Assembly (NCBI GenBank): GCA_010093685.1
Contig: MU006218.1
Coordinates: 2,048,933-2,112,932, forward strand
Length of the DNA stretch: 64,000 nucleotides
Source: Ophiobolus disseminans
Taxonomy: Eukaryota > Ascomycota > Dothideomycetes > Pleosporales > Phaeosphaeriaceae
Direction: 5' to 3'
Position numbers and translations under genes: made by a program. The notes under the pieces are model-generated. The model was not told the origin of the DNA. It saw only the letters and a list, made by a program, of their open reading frames with translations, and did not search any database. Each line of letters begins with the position of its first letter. The stretch's first letter is position 1. Positions 1 to 10,961 of this stretch are shown piece by piece.

Positions 1-541
1 CTCGGTACACATCGACTTCGCTATGATGTTTAGGTGGGAAATCTTGAGTATATCCTTTCTCGTCAAACGTTATGACCAGCGGCGGAACGTTGGGATCTGC
101 ACTTCCTTGAAGCCGATCTCCCAAGTACACAATAACCTGATCACACTGCGTATATATCGTTCCCATGAGCTGCACCTGACTCGTCCTCTCTTCGATGTCT
201 TTCTGGTTGATGCACAGAGCATCTACCCACAGCACCAACCCATCATGTTGCTCCTTGTATCGTTCGCGCAAATGTCGTAGCGCGCCTTCGAGGTTCACGG
301 TCACTGGAAATGCTCTTCTTTCGAGAAAGATCTGCCGCGTTACGTTCTTCGATCCCCAAACATACGATAAAGCGTGATATTTCGCAATCGCTAGTGATAC
401 TTCGAAAAGCTCACATTTGATAGGCTCGGTCCAGCTGCCTGGTAGTAATCGAATTAAACGGATGCAGCCTGGTGAGAGAGGCTTCCCTGGGTACTCGACA
501 TCTTCTGGGCTGCGTCGCGCGCTGACAGGCGACAATAACAT
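1..541 (-). CDS. HET-domain protein, 5' part only (runs off the left edge)
   Basis: Heterokaryon-incompatibility (HET) domain protein; the family mediates non-self recognition and cell death after hyphal fusion. Read on the minus strand from the ATG at 541, the frame is open to base 1 (about 180 codons). It shows the domain's ordered landmarks: 'PGCIRLIRLLPG' near residue 30, 'YHALSYVWGS' near residue 60, and 'LVLWVDALCINQKD' near residue 110, followed by a 'QVQLMGTIY' stretch. These are the core HET motifs, in the usual order and spacing close to the N-terminus. No intron is needed. The C-terminal part, which decides the subtype, lies outside the window. The start is chosen because it is the first in-frame ATG before the conserved block. 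Domain call is firm; the gene's full length and partner are unknown. Confidence 0.9.
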   Translation of the reverse strand, partial: MLLSPVSARRSPEDVEYPGKPLSPGCIRLIRLLPGSWTEPIKCELFEVSLAIAKYHALSYVWGSKNVTRQIFLERRAFPVTVNLEGALRHLRERYKEQHDGLVLWVDALCINQKDIEERTSQVQLMGTIYTQCDQVIVYLGDRLQGSADPNVPPLVITFDEKGYTQDFPPKHHSEVDVYR

Positions 542-786
542 CGCGTGAGACGTAGAGAGAGAGACGAACGGTCGAGGCAACCTCGGGATTGATGTTGCCA
601 ATATGAACGTGTGTCGAGCTTCACCGGTCAAGCATGCAAGCTGAGCCACACACTGGCTCCTGCCCCGCCTTCGCCAATGCCTCCGTCCTCAGCCTTACGC
701 CCTCACCTGAATATCCGAACAGTATCTAATTCGCTGATACAGAGTTCCGAGTTGCGCAGGAGGAGAGGACAACGTCATCTCACTCC

Positions 787-948
787 CACCAGGTGTTGCA
801 AGAATTCGTGTCCCACTACCTAGATCTTAACAAAACGCCTGTATGTAAATCTCGCAACACTTTTAAAACTTCATCTAACTTACAAAACAATTGTGAGGAC
901 AGACAGGTTTTGGTAAGGCTGGGACACGAATTATTGCAACACCTGGTG
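787..948. mobile_element. MITE-like 162-bp element with long inverted repeats
   Basis: The segment begins CACCAGGTGTTGCAA and ends with its reverse complement. The outer 29 bases of the two arms match at all but one position (GAATT versus TAATT). Similarity continues inward with mismatches (an AACAAAACGCCTGT-like segment on the left, ACCAAAACCTGTCTG on the right). The element is flanked on both sides by CTCC, a possible 4-bp target-site duplication. It encodes nothing plausible. Size, arms and flanks fit a non-autonomous DNA transposon (MITE); the superfamily cannot be assigned. It sits between the HET gene start and the kelch gene 3' end. Confidence 0.65.
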
Positions 949-985
949 CTCCAGTGCGTGTGCGAAAGGACCTCAAAATAATTCA

Positions 986-2702
986 TCAAAGCAAAAAGAA
1001 TGCACTGAACCAAGGCAACACTCCAACCGCAGCCCATCGAGTAATTCGGACCTTTCTCATCGCTGTGCTTCTCATTCTGCTACCAGTTATCCCATCGAAC
1101 ATCATCGCCAACCCAGGACTCATAAACCCCGGCTCAGGCTCTCTTATTTTCGCCTCGCCCATCGCTCTATTCCGTGTTAGCAAATCTTCAACTCTACACT
1201 CTCGAAACGTGCAATACTCACGACCCGCCAATCCAATCCGACACCGCCTTAGGCACTCTAAACGCCTCATCATCCTTCACATAGCTTCTCTCCCACTTCA
1301 GATTTGTTACGTCAAACAGCGACACATACGGCGATCGTTGGCAAGCCGCATGTCTATCAATGCCACCGAGAACAAGCAGCTGCTTGTTGCCGACGAGGTG
1401 GCATACTGAGCCGTAGTTGGATCGGGAGCCGGAGAAGACTTGCGTCCAGTGGAATTGCGGGAGGGAGAGGACCCAAACATCGTCGTGGATTTCGGTCGGG
1501 GAGTGGCCGGAAGATATGTAGCTGGTTGTATGTGTAAGCAAGGGGTCCAATGGAGAAAGAGAGTGCGGGTATCGTGAGATGCATATGAGAGGGTTGGTAG
1601 ACTTGCATGTAATAGTTTGTGCGATCTGGAGACAGAATGCTTATGGCGCAAGTTATCATTCTGTTTGATGGAGTGCGCCCACTAGTGCTTTGCCGGTACC
1701 AGATACCATTCGGGGTGGTGTCTAAAGACGCGATGTCGAAGATATGGATGACATCGAGCGGCACCTGCGTTCATTTAGTCTCGTAATTTATTCAGAGTCA
1801 AGGCATTCCACCGCACCATTGTACCCCACGTATCGGTAGTTACGTTCTCCTTGTGCCTTGTCGCACCGCCGAACAACACCAATGCACCACGAGTACCAAG
1901 CAAGGGTAGATACTGCAGCACGGCTCCAACTCGAGCTGTATCGGGTAAGATTTCATTCGTGCTTACTACGCGCACCTCTTTTGTTCGCGTGTTCATGATG
2001 ATCATCTTGGGGAACACATGCAGGTGTTCGTCGGATCCGTTGCTGAGGATACCATTGAGATAGAAGACGAGGTCGTGCTCAGGCGCACGAACAGATAAAG
2101 CGTGCATGGGCGCGTAGTTGGGATCTAGTTCTTTGACTGGAGACGACGACCAGGACTCATTGCTTGACAAAGTCCATACCCTATTTTGGACGGGCGAAGT
2201 GGTCGTTTGTCGAACGCTGGACGCATTTGAGGTAGCTAGGCCGCCTCCGTAAACGTGGAAGGTATGGTTATGGTCGTAAAAGATGGAGCTTTCTATAAGA
2301 CGCGGTGGAGGATGATCCGCCAAGTCGAGAGAGCTGACCAACGTCATTGGCTGGTCATTGTACAGAATTCTCCATGAATAGGACAAGTCGAGCTTGACTA
2401 AAGCGTGGTCTTGAATGTGGGCGGTCAGTATTTGGAAATTGGCTGTCTTTCATCATCGAACAAACCATAAGGATATGTCTCGTTGAAGACTTTTGGATTT
2501 CTCAGTCCCCCGTAGGCGTAGATAGCATCGCCTTTTTTCACGACTATTGACCAGTCAGCATCACCTGAAATTGCGATCACAACTCACTGGAATGACCCGT
2601 TCGCATACAGAAATAGTCCAAAGGCACGGGGTCATTTTGTCGGGACACTGACGCTAGAGAAAGACCAATGAGACAAAAGATGCAGAGCCGAACGAACTTC
2701 AT
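986..2702 (-). CDS. Secreted kelch-repeat (galactose-oxidase-like propeller) protein
   Basis: Predicted extracellular or cell-surface beta-propeller protein of about 500 residues; no enzymatic role can be assigned. The ATG at 2702 opens a signal peptide (MKFVRLCIFCLIGLSLAS). Kelch motifs follow: 'GDAIYAYGGL', 'NHTFHVYGGG', 'GALVLFGGATRH', 'DDVWVLSLPQFHW' and 'QLLVLGGIDRH', each a beta strand ending in a Gly pair or Trp. I infer six exons. Introns lie after HS, after TYPY, after TWGTM, inside NYYIYISSG (1522-1606, with a GC-AG boundary, GCAAGT), and after WIGGS. The last exon restores the family's C-terminal 'GEAKI' block and ends in a short hydrophobic tail (WAAVGVLPWFSAFFLL), which may be a weak membrane anchor. 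Exon joins are my inference from conserved phase and motif continuity. Confidence 0.8.
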
Positions 2703-3527
2703 CTTAATGAACTGACCAAGTCCGAGAAGAGAATGATGGAGCCTAGCGTTGCCCGTTTAATAATCCGAAAGACAGAGTTTCGTCATGATATCATAGCAGA
2801 AGAGCCCTGAGTGAGCCTTGTAGGCATACCGCACTCAGCCCATTGTGCTCACAGCTGGAGAGTGTATCTTCACCACTTCGTATCATTCGTATCAAGACTA
2901 CGTGTGCGACCATACTGACGAACTCGTGGTGAGACGAAACAAGTAACGAGGCTTGTTTTGAGGGTGGGAGTTTATCACCGGCCTAGCCTCAGCCGTAACA
3001 GCCAAGCTGCAGGCTGTAGGCGCTACCCTTATTCCTAAAGGCTACCATTGATTGTGTGGTGACTGGTAAGCGATATCCTTGCTGCAACAGGCTGCCATTC
3101 ATTGCGCCGCGACGGAAGGAACCGTGTGGCGTCGAGAACGATAAGAATATGTAAGCGCCGTCTCACGGCAGCTAGGTATATAAGGCGTTTTCTGGCTTCA
3201 AGTTAGATATCTCAAGGCACTCTTCTCTCACCGGGAGTTCGATTGCGTAGGTCTGCGAGAGGGACCTGTCTCGGTGATGGAACGATGATCAGCTCGGTTA
3301 CGCACAACGAATTGGCGGGAGATGTGATTGGTGAAGTCCGCGACTTAGAGTCGAACCCCCAAGAGTGGCACAGTAATGAGAAGCCTGAGGATGGAATACT
3401 TCAGACTGACCGGTGTGCGTGGTTTTGCATTATGTAGAGGAGTAACTGCGTGCGCTTTTGCTTTCGCTCGACTTATCGCATCCTAAACGCACGGTCAGAG
3501 AGTTTTCTATCAGAAACAAAGATCACC
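2703..3527. other. Intergenic promoter region
   Basis: About 820 bases without a convincing gene. It holds an imperfect direct repeat: GGCTACCATTGATTG near 3041 and GGCTGCCATTCATTG near 3090. A good TATA element (TATATAA at 3177-3183) lies about 345 bases upstream of the next gene's ATG, implying a 5' UTR or a further upstream transcription start. A 64-codon open frame at 3243 has no recognisable features and I do not call it. Confidence 0.5.
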
Positions 3528-5137
3528 ATGCCACGATCTCAAGGTATGTAATATTCATCCACATGTGTAGGAACAACAATTTATCTCCTTACCAGGCGCA
3601 CAGGTTTCTGTTCCGCTGCGCCAGCTCAACACACCTAGCCCAGGCGTGAGAACTAGTTCGAACGGCCAACAAAAGATACGCTGGTCGGCCCCATGGCATG
3701 GAATATGCCGGTGTTTCTCGACCTCATGGACAGGTGTTATACGGTGTTGGAAACAAGCCAGAGATTCCATACAGAAACAGGGCGGAGGAGATGTTACTTG
3801 TCCGCAAGCTGAGACAGTGATGCTGTCTCTCCTCAACCTCCTAATCTTCTTCGTTATCGCAATCTTCGCCATCAAATATCCTACCGTCAAAGTGAAGCGC
3901 GTTGTTGTTGCTATCAATGCAGCGCTCGCTAGCGTTTTGGGGTTTGTCTTCATCTACGACGTCGCTACCGCTACGAGTACATAACCAATTTCTGCAAACT
4001 ATCAGCGCATCGACTAATTTTCTCAAGAGAATGCTCGTATCGTCAAGAGAACTTTGGTTAATACAGTACTTACGGTGATTTTGACTATCGTCATCTTGAC
4101 AGCACTGTATAGTCAACTCTGGCACCGGGGTCTAAATGACATCGTGATCAGACTCGAGACGGATAATGTGGTATGTACTAGCGGTGTCGAGATGTGATTA
4201 CGCTAACATGGCAGCGTTCTCCACGGTTTCCAGCCGTCGCTTTCTTCCAGCGCCAATACAGTACACAGGCTAGCATCCAGCCTGGTGATCTGAAGTGCTC
4301 CTCCGGCCCGAGGAATGACCACGCTGTTCAGTGCAGTAGCTTAACAATACCACAAGCTCTCGGTACGGTGTCATGCGACTGCGGGGATAGCTGGGTCAGC
4401 CTGGAAAGTCTAAAACGAGGTGAGAGTACTGTGATCTGGTTGGCCAAGAACACTACATATTACCCAATGGTACCAAGCCCAAGTACTGTCTCGAAAGGAG
4501 CAGGGCACTTCCTAGAAATCCAGGTATTCTTTACATGTGAGTAAAGCCAGGATTGATCAACATTGGAACGCATGGTTGACGTGGCCTTAGACAACACAAC
4601 GGAGGCATTCCAGAATTCCTCGACAGTTACTGCGCCCGGCGTATGGATGGCGATTTATGACCCGTCGTTCAGCCTTGCTCAAATGATGGCGGACGGCCAG
4701 CTTTATACAGCCCAGATCGACGCCAATGGCCATACGGTCGTCAATGTTGGCCTGAAGTACTACACGTATCTGAATCGAACATCCAACTACAAATACGGTA
4801 AGCGAGGAAATAACTGTAAAGGAAGACATAAGCCTCTAAGCTGATATGGACGCAGACGTGACGGTCTCCACGCGCCAAAATCTTGATCTCACTTGTGATG
4901 TGGCAAAGGAGGGATGGAGTCTCTGCCACTTGACTGTCGAGATGCAATTCACAAGCTTTTTGCGAACGATCGTTCGAGAGGAAAGAAAGCAAGAGTGGAC
5001 AGTGAGTACGACACATACCCCCCTGTGTCAGGCGGTCGCTGATGCTTGTCGAAAAGAGAGTGGTGGCGGACGCTGGAGCTTATTTCGCCTTGGTCCAGTT
5101 CATGAGTTGGATAACTTCGGGTATGGCATGGACATGA
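3528..5137 (+). CDS. Hypothetical four-helix membrane protein
   Basis: I do not recognise the family. The ATG at 3528 begins a 16-base coding exon (intron 3544-3595). The second exon encodes a basic, Ser-rich cytosolic-looking N-terminus and then two membrane segments: 'MLSLLNLLIFFVIAIFAI' and 'VVVAINAALASVLGFVFI'. The next exon gives a third (TVLTVILTIVILTAL). A roughly 250-residue polar loop follows, with Cys pairs (CDCGDSW), several N-glycosylation sequons (NTT, NSS, NRT) and a 'LDLTCDVAKEGWSLC' block. After the last intron (GTGAGT at about 5001) comes a fourth helix (AYFALVQFMSWITSGMAW), with the stop at 5135-5137. Sequons suggest the long loop is extracytoplasmic. Joins are inferred from splice signals and frame; the final exon is supported mainly by its hydrophobicity. 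Confidence 0.65.
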
Positions 5138-5212
5138 TAGTGTCGCGAGCAGTATTCGGTGTTGAGGTGTTGTTTGAGGTGAAAGGGACCTCGGGATAGA
5201 CGAGCCGAGGCT

Positions 5213-5222
5213 ATGACGTCAT
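5213..5222. promoter_or_regulatory. CRE-type palindrome (ATGACGTCAT)
   Basis: A perfect 10-bp palindrome containing TGACGTCA lies about 135 bases upstream of the F-box/SMI1-like gene's ATG. It is the consensus of Atf/CREB bZIP factors, which in fungi serve stress responses. Occupancy is not shown by sequence alone. Confidence 0.5.
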
Positions 5223-5357
5223 CACCAGTAAGTGCCATAGCCGCAGCACGCGATCGAATGATACGAAGGACTTCCGTTCAACTTTCATTTCAGGACCGAA
5301 GAAAAGAAAAAGTTCCTTCCATCAAGTATACGCATCACACACCTTCTCGCACTCAGC

Positions 5358-6332
5358 ATGCCGACCCTTCTCGCTCTCCCGAAAGAACTCCTCCTACACA
5401 TCCTTTCCTTCCTTACTCTTCCTTTAATAGAAATTGTTGCTCAGACCTACAATAAGAATATTACTGCGACATGTATGTCCCTCCTCCAACCCCTACTCAC
5501 CCGTCGCCGGCACATCAAGACCCTTACCGCCCAATTTGGTCCCTTCAATCCGCCCCAACAGTTTGAATTTGAGATCCTCACTCAGGAGACGGAAAGATTC
5601 GGTCTCGGTAAGCCGAGATGGGGTAGACTGCGTGAGCCGAGCGGTTCAGACGTGCTCACAGCTATGGAGTACTTGTTGCACAACTTCACGGGAAACCTGA
5701 AATGGCTGGAAGCCACAAAGCCGCAGAATGAACAAAATCGTGCGGGAAGTTCCACACGCAAGAATTATCAGGCACTCTCACAGTTGGAAATGGCTGCACT
5801 AGAAGCAGAGGCATCGACGCTCGGACTGAAGCTCCCGGCAGCGTTCATCAAGCTCTTCACGAACGCAAATTTGATGCACCATGTCCCAGCTATCTACGAC
5901 ACCAGCCTACGCATCTCTAGCGGCTTGAATAGAGTGCCTGCGGTCATCGACAGTGGAGCGGGAGGATATTGTATCCCTATGCGCGAAGAGATGTTCGGAG
6001 ACTCCGCTTGGTCTTTGTATCTCGCGCCGGACGGTACGCACTGCGTCCTGGAAACCACGTATGACACGGGCCGAAGCTGGGAGGACGTCCTTTCTGCAAA
6101 TGGTCCCGGACCGTCTTCTCTCGCAGCGACAGAGGAAGAAATGCAGGAGGCCAAGAACGAGGGTAGGGAAATGGCAGTAATGCTCAGCGGCGGGGTTTTG
6201 CTTGAAGGCGTGGGGTTTGAAGAGTGGTTGGCTCTCATGTGTTTTGAAAATGGCGTATCTTTGGCTTGTTGTGATATGGAGGAAGTAGGGGAGGGATTGA
6301 AAGAGTACGTCAGGACTGTATATGTCGGTTAA
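5358..6332 (+). CDS. F-box protein with SMI1/KNR4-like (SUKH) C-terminal region
   Basis: A single-exon 324-residue protein. Residues 4-21 (LLALPKELLLHILSFLTL) match the start of an F-box, which would dock on Skp1 in an SCF ubiquitin ligase. From about residue 140, 'LEMAALEAEASTLGLKLPAAF' and the later 'WSLYLAPDGTHCVL' and 'FEEWLALMCFENGV' resemble the SMI1/KNR4 (SUKH) fold as found in fungal F-box/SUKH proteins. The middle has no motif I recognise. The ATG at 5358 is used because the F-box begins immediately after it. It is inferred to be a substrate adaptor, with the SUKH part recruiting the target; the target is unknown. The F-box part is more secure than the SUKH part. Confidence 0.7.
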   Translation: MPTLLALPKELLLHILSFLTLPLIEIVAQTYNKNITATCMSLLQPLLTRRRHIKTLTAQFGPFNPPQQFEFEILTQETERFGLGKPRWGRLREPSGSDVLTAMEYLLHNFTGNLKWLEATKPQNEQNRAGSSTRKNYQALSQLEMAALEAEASTLGLKLPAAFIKLFTNANLMHHVPAIYDTSLRISSGLNRVPAVIDSGAGGYCIPMREEMFGDSAWSLYLAPDGTHCVLETTYDTGRSWEDVLSANGPGPSSLAATEEEMQEAKNEGREMAVMLSGGVLLEGVGFEEWLALMCFENGVSLACCDMEEVGEGLKEYVRTVYVG

Positions 6333-6471
6333 TCGGACGAAAGATGAATGCAATGCCCTTCTTGCATCATCGACAACATTCAGGAGAGACTTGCGTCTAC
6401 GAAATCTGGGGAAGAAAGGACCTGGGTGTCGTCGTATATTTTGGCGAACAAATAACAACTTGTGCCTCTAT

Positions 6472-9400
6472 CTACGGCACGAAGACAGCTCGTCGTTCCC
6501 GAATTAGTGTCTTGATCATCGTGTACCAATCGTCCCCAGACTTGCCGAAGCGCAGAAGGGCTTTCCTCAGGGCAGTATCATGACACGCCTCATCAAACAC
6601 GGCGTCATCTACTCCTCTGATCTCCAGCAACTTATCCGCGATCCATTCCCATGGCTTCCCTTTGCAGAGAGGAGTGGACTTTGCCCGATCTAATCTCACG
6701 ATGTTTCCATCCAGATTGTTATATATCGATGCGACAACCATGCTGCATGCTTCGTACACATCTTGTGTCTTCATGTCTGCACCGTTGGCCACCAAACATT
6801 GCGCAAAAGACAAGGGGCACATTCGACTCCTCAAAGCGCCCAACAATGGGGTGTCATAACGATCTAGATAATACGAAGGATAATCGTCTTCACCAGTTTG
6901 AGCGTCCAGTTTGAGTAGATGATGTAAGTGACCCAGTGAATATCGAGTCCAGCCATATCCGTTCACCTCGGCGCCATTGAGAAGCAGGGGTTCCACAAGC
7001 TTGAGATGGGGTTGTTCAAATGCCTTATATAGTATACCGGGCCTGTACTCAGCGAAACCGAATTTTGAATGACTCCGTTCGTCCTGGGCGTGAGCATCGG
7101 CATCGTTGCCGAGCAGGAGCTCCGCTAGCGGTATGCCTGGTACCCCACCAGAAGCAGTCAGGGTTCTGTACAGCGCAGCGTCGTTGCCTTCATGAACATC
7201 CGCACCTGCATCAGTCAACTTCTGCATGATGACAATGCTCCGACTATTTGCGTATCTCAGACCAAACTCTATAGCTCGCATCAGAGCGACATGTTCATAT
7301 GGCCAAGCCTTGTGCTCGTACACGATGTCGTGTCCAACGACACCTTCATGAAGCAGGCGTGACATCAAAATATCGTGACCGTTGGCAGCGGCAGCAACAA
7401 GCGCGTGAGCCGTATGTATGTCAGCTCCTGCTTCATCTAGCACCGAGGCCAATTCTTCGAAGCCATACAAAGTTGCAAGAAGGAGCGATTCATCTTTGTC
7501 GGTTTTACTCATGCCCGAGCGTATCAGCTTCTCCGCAATTATTCTCCCGTTAGGGTGGCAGTTCTTCCATTGCGCAGGACGGTCGACAGTGTTGGTAGCC
7601 AACCTGAACATGTCTGAGGTTAGCCAGGTGGCTACAACACCTGCTCGAAGCAGCTCATTCACTATTGAGACCGGTCCTGCATCAATCGCTACATTGAGTA
7701 GCTCATCCTAGGATGGTTCAGTCCGTGGAGCCTTGCCCCAGCTTCGGTAAGAAGCTTGAACTCTTGGAACTGTTCTCCGTTCGGCGTACTTTTGAACACC
7801 TGCCAAGATACACGTTTTGTGTCTGCACCAGCCTGTACTGTTCTTCCACCACGTCGTCGTCGTCATGGTCCACTGTCCATTCAAGGCACGATGTGGTGTC
7901 TTGGCCGAGAGCGTAACGATCCATCTCCGTTCCATGATAGACAACCTTGGAATTCTTGGTTGCTGACCGAAACCATCGCTATCATGGGAGTGTGGAACAC
8001 TGATGTCTGTACCGCGCTTGATAATGATCCGAACACCTCCTTCGTGGTCTTCGTATGCAAATGACTCCTCAATGATTGCGCTTCCATGATCCGCACCAGT
8101 CTGGAGAAGCCGGTCCACAATTCGCTCAGATTTTAAGATAGCAGCTGCTTCTACAGCCGTACCGTAAGACATAAACTTGAAGTTCAGCGTACGGGCGGGC
8201 ATGTTCGTAGCCAGCAGCGTCGACACAAGGCTATTTCGGCGAGGGACTACGGCCGCAATGAGCGCTGTGCCATATTCTCCTCCTTCGGATCCCACGTTGG
8301 CGCCTCCGTCGATGAGCATGTCTATTATGCTTTCGTTACCACAAGCAGCTGCGGCTTCCAGAGCTGTATCCAGATGAACCCCTTCACGGTTTACATCGTC
8401 GGCATTTTCGATAAGAAATCTTACGACATCTTCGTGTCCCTGGTACGCTGCAGCTTGGAGTGCGGTGTTAAACTTTCCACCTACTTTGTTCACATCCTGG
8501 CGGAAATCAGAACCACATTGCAGCATTACCGTCTGGCCTAACCCGAGGATAGATGCCCAGTACAACGCCTCGGATTCATCGTGCCAGTTCCCATTTACTG
8601 CCATAGATCTATACCGATTGAACCTACATTTTGCTGGCAGACAGACGTAACCACGAGGTTCTCACGTCATGATCGAACAGAAATTTGAGATGAAGGCTCT
8701 CGGCAGCCGGCAGCATTCTCATACCCGATTCTGCCAAAGATTGGTGTTGGACCCATTGGGTGCAGACGTACGGAAGAAGTGGATAAGCTGGGGCGAAAGC
8801 TCTTATGTACTCTTGTTGGGAATCGTAACTGGATTCACTCCCCATTCCACGAGCCACAGGTGGCAACGGTTTTTTCTCCGCCTCGATCCAGATTTTCACC
8901 TTTGGCTCTTTTGAAAAATAGAATAAAATATGCGCAGCAGCTCAGACTTCATTGCTTGTGCACAGCTGTGGTCTTGAGGGCATATCCAGCGAGTTTGTCA
9001 CTGGACAGTCGCAAGTGCTCCGAGATGAGATATTCTTTTACCGAGAAGTGCGCGAGGCGGACGTACTGGCAATAGCATGCGATGTCGTATTTGTCTTTCA
9101 AAGTGTCTAGATTGGGGAAATAGTTGAACCCTTCCTTATCTTAGAGGTCCAATGGCTCTCCAATAGCTATGAAAGAGCAAATGAGATTCACGAGCCCAAA
9201 AAGAGCGTCATATTCACATCCACCCAAATACAGTTCGTTGGAGCTATCGAGGCGTATAATACATGCCTCTGCTAGTTGAGCAATGGTGAGTAGTCTGTTG
9301 CTAAAGGCAAGCCACTGAAGAGCTGCCCGGACGTCTTCAGAATCCTGTTCTTCAATCGTGTTGAGAACCCGGTCATAGGCTCCGTAGAGAGTGCGCGGCA

Positions 9401-10961
9401 TCGTTCTCGATGCCCTTGAGATATTTTCCGGTCGTGGTATCTTCACATCTCGAATTTCAGCGAGCTGAAGTGTGGCCCATCGGAACCTAGTATTAGTCTT
9501 AGTATCTAGGTTTGATCAAAGATTAGAGTGAAACGGAGACTTACATTCCATCACTCTTTTCGTGGAACATCTCCTCAATCTCCTTCTTTGTCGCAGGGGG
9601 TAGTCGCATCAGCTTCTTGTCTGTGGCTAATGCATGCATGACGAAAGTATCAATGTCTGCGTTGACACCTGCTTCGTCGACTTTAAGCTGAGCCTCGCAC
9701 CAAGATGCCATGAGGTCTTCGATCTCTATTTCTCTCCGGCTGGCCATGAGGATTCTGGTCTTGGGGACGGCTTGTGTGATGCCTTGAAGCCCCTTTATGG
9801 CCTGTTCCTGTTCCTCTTCAAGACACTCATCTAAGGCGTCAACGACGAGATATGGGACCTCGGCTTCCTCGAGCAAAGCCATTAGTATCTTCTCGAGAGC
9901 GTGGACCGAAGGCTTGCTCGGATGGCTTAATTATAGGCGGCTCGGAGATCTGGGTGCACAACACGTCCTCGACTCAAATCAGTCACCATAGAAAGTAACA
10001 TATTCATATAGCTCTGCTTTCTTGAATCCGAGAATGAGAAGTAGAAGTGCGCTATAATAGCACTATGGTGACTGGAGGTTTGGTGGACAAGGTGTTCAAT
10101 GATTTTAGAGCACAAGGCTGTTTTACAACAACCGGCTTTGCCATGTAGCCAAAGTCGTGGACGTGAGCCAGAAACCCAGTCTTGATACTTCTTGCTCTTG
10201 AAGAACCAATTCCCTGTCTTAGCTCTGCGTTTTGGGAGCACTAATTAATGGGTGAAAGGCTGCCGAACCTGGCGCATCTAGCCAGGTGACTATTTCGGCT
10301 CGCTCCCTGACTTGCTCTCCGGTAAGCAAGGTTTGGATATTATCTGCGGTAGCTTCTGTCTGATCTTGTGTGACCAATGTAGTCGCAACGATAGCTTTTG
10401 TCTGGATTTGTGTAGCCAATGTAGTCGCTGCGATAGCTTCTGTCTTGGTTTGTGTGGCCAATGTAGTCGCTTCGATCGTCGTGGCCTTTATTGCGATACC
10501 GTTAACCACTTTCTCGGTTCGAATGGTCGTCTGATGAGTGGATTGACTACTTGCAAACTGAAGCCCCTGCATTGCGAGCTTCAGTCGATCAATTAATCCG
10601 TGTACAATCTCTTTAATCTTCTCCAGTGTGCTCTTGCGAAGAGGGTATGCCGAGCGACAGCCAGCCTTTTGCAACAAACAAGCTGGCGACTCTTTGTGCA
10701 ACTTCTTCAACTTCTTGTTTAATTGCGCTACCCCATCTTGACACAACAAAAGACATTCTTGCGCTCGTACTGCAAGAGGTGTTTGAGATGCAGTCTTTAA
10801 TTTGTTGTCTAAGAGCGCAAACGGTTGTTGAGATTCTCGATTGCAGTACGTGTCTCGCAAAAGTCGTTTTCGTAGTCTTTCCAGGCCTTATAATACTTGA
10901 GCAGACCCTCACACACCTGGAGTCCCAGTGAGGCGATACCAACTGTAGTACCAGGATCCAT
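6472..10961 (-). pseudogene. Broken NACHT-ankyrin STAND (NLR-like) gene
   Basis: Remains of a fungal NLR-like receptor. From the ATG at 10961: an N-terminal STAND-associated domain (VGIASLGLQVCEGLLKYYKA); a coiled, Thr/Gln-rich linker; a NACHT ATPase with a degenerate P-loop (LHGKAGCCKT near 10119-10142, Cys replacing Gly) and Walker B (YLVVDALDEC near 9850). Next come a real GT-AG intron at about 9485-9542 leading into 'GMFRWATLQLAE', a winged-helix part ending 'VRLAHFSVKEYLIS', and many ankyrin repeats (for example 'TALQAAAYQGHEDVVRFLIE') down to the stop at 6472. The frame is lost repeatedly: near 10810, an A-run near 10230, near 9930, several places between 8600 and 9070, and 7880-8080. 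In-frame stops lie at 9141-9143 and 7708-7710. Flanking genes are intact, so decay is more likely than poor sequence. The last 396 codons remain open. Confidence 0.85.

Noticed and set aside
3243..3437. 64-codon frame upstream of the four-helix membrane protein
   Set aside because: No known motif or splice link to the next gene; lies in the region just after the TATA element.
10819..10860. A possible intron explaining the first frame change of the NACHT-ankyrin locus
   Set aside because: Borders GT...TAG exist and keep frame, but the removed text (IENLNNRLRS) continues the conserved N-terminal domain. The locus has many other lesions, so a frameshift is simpler.
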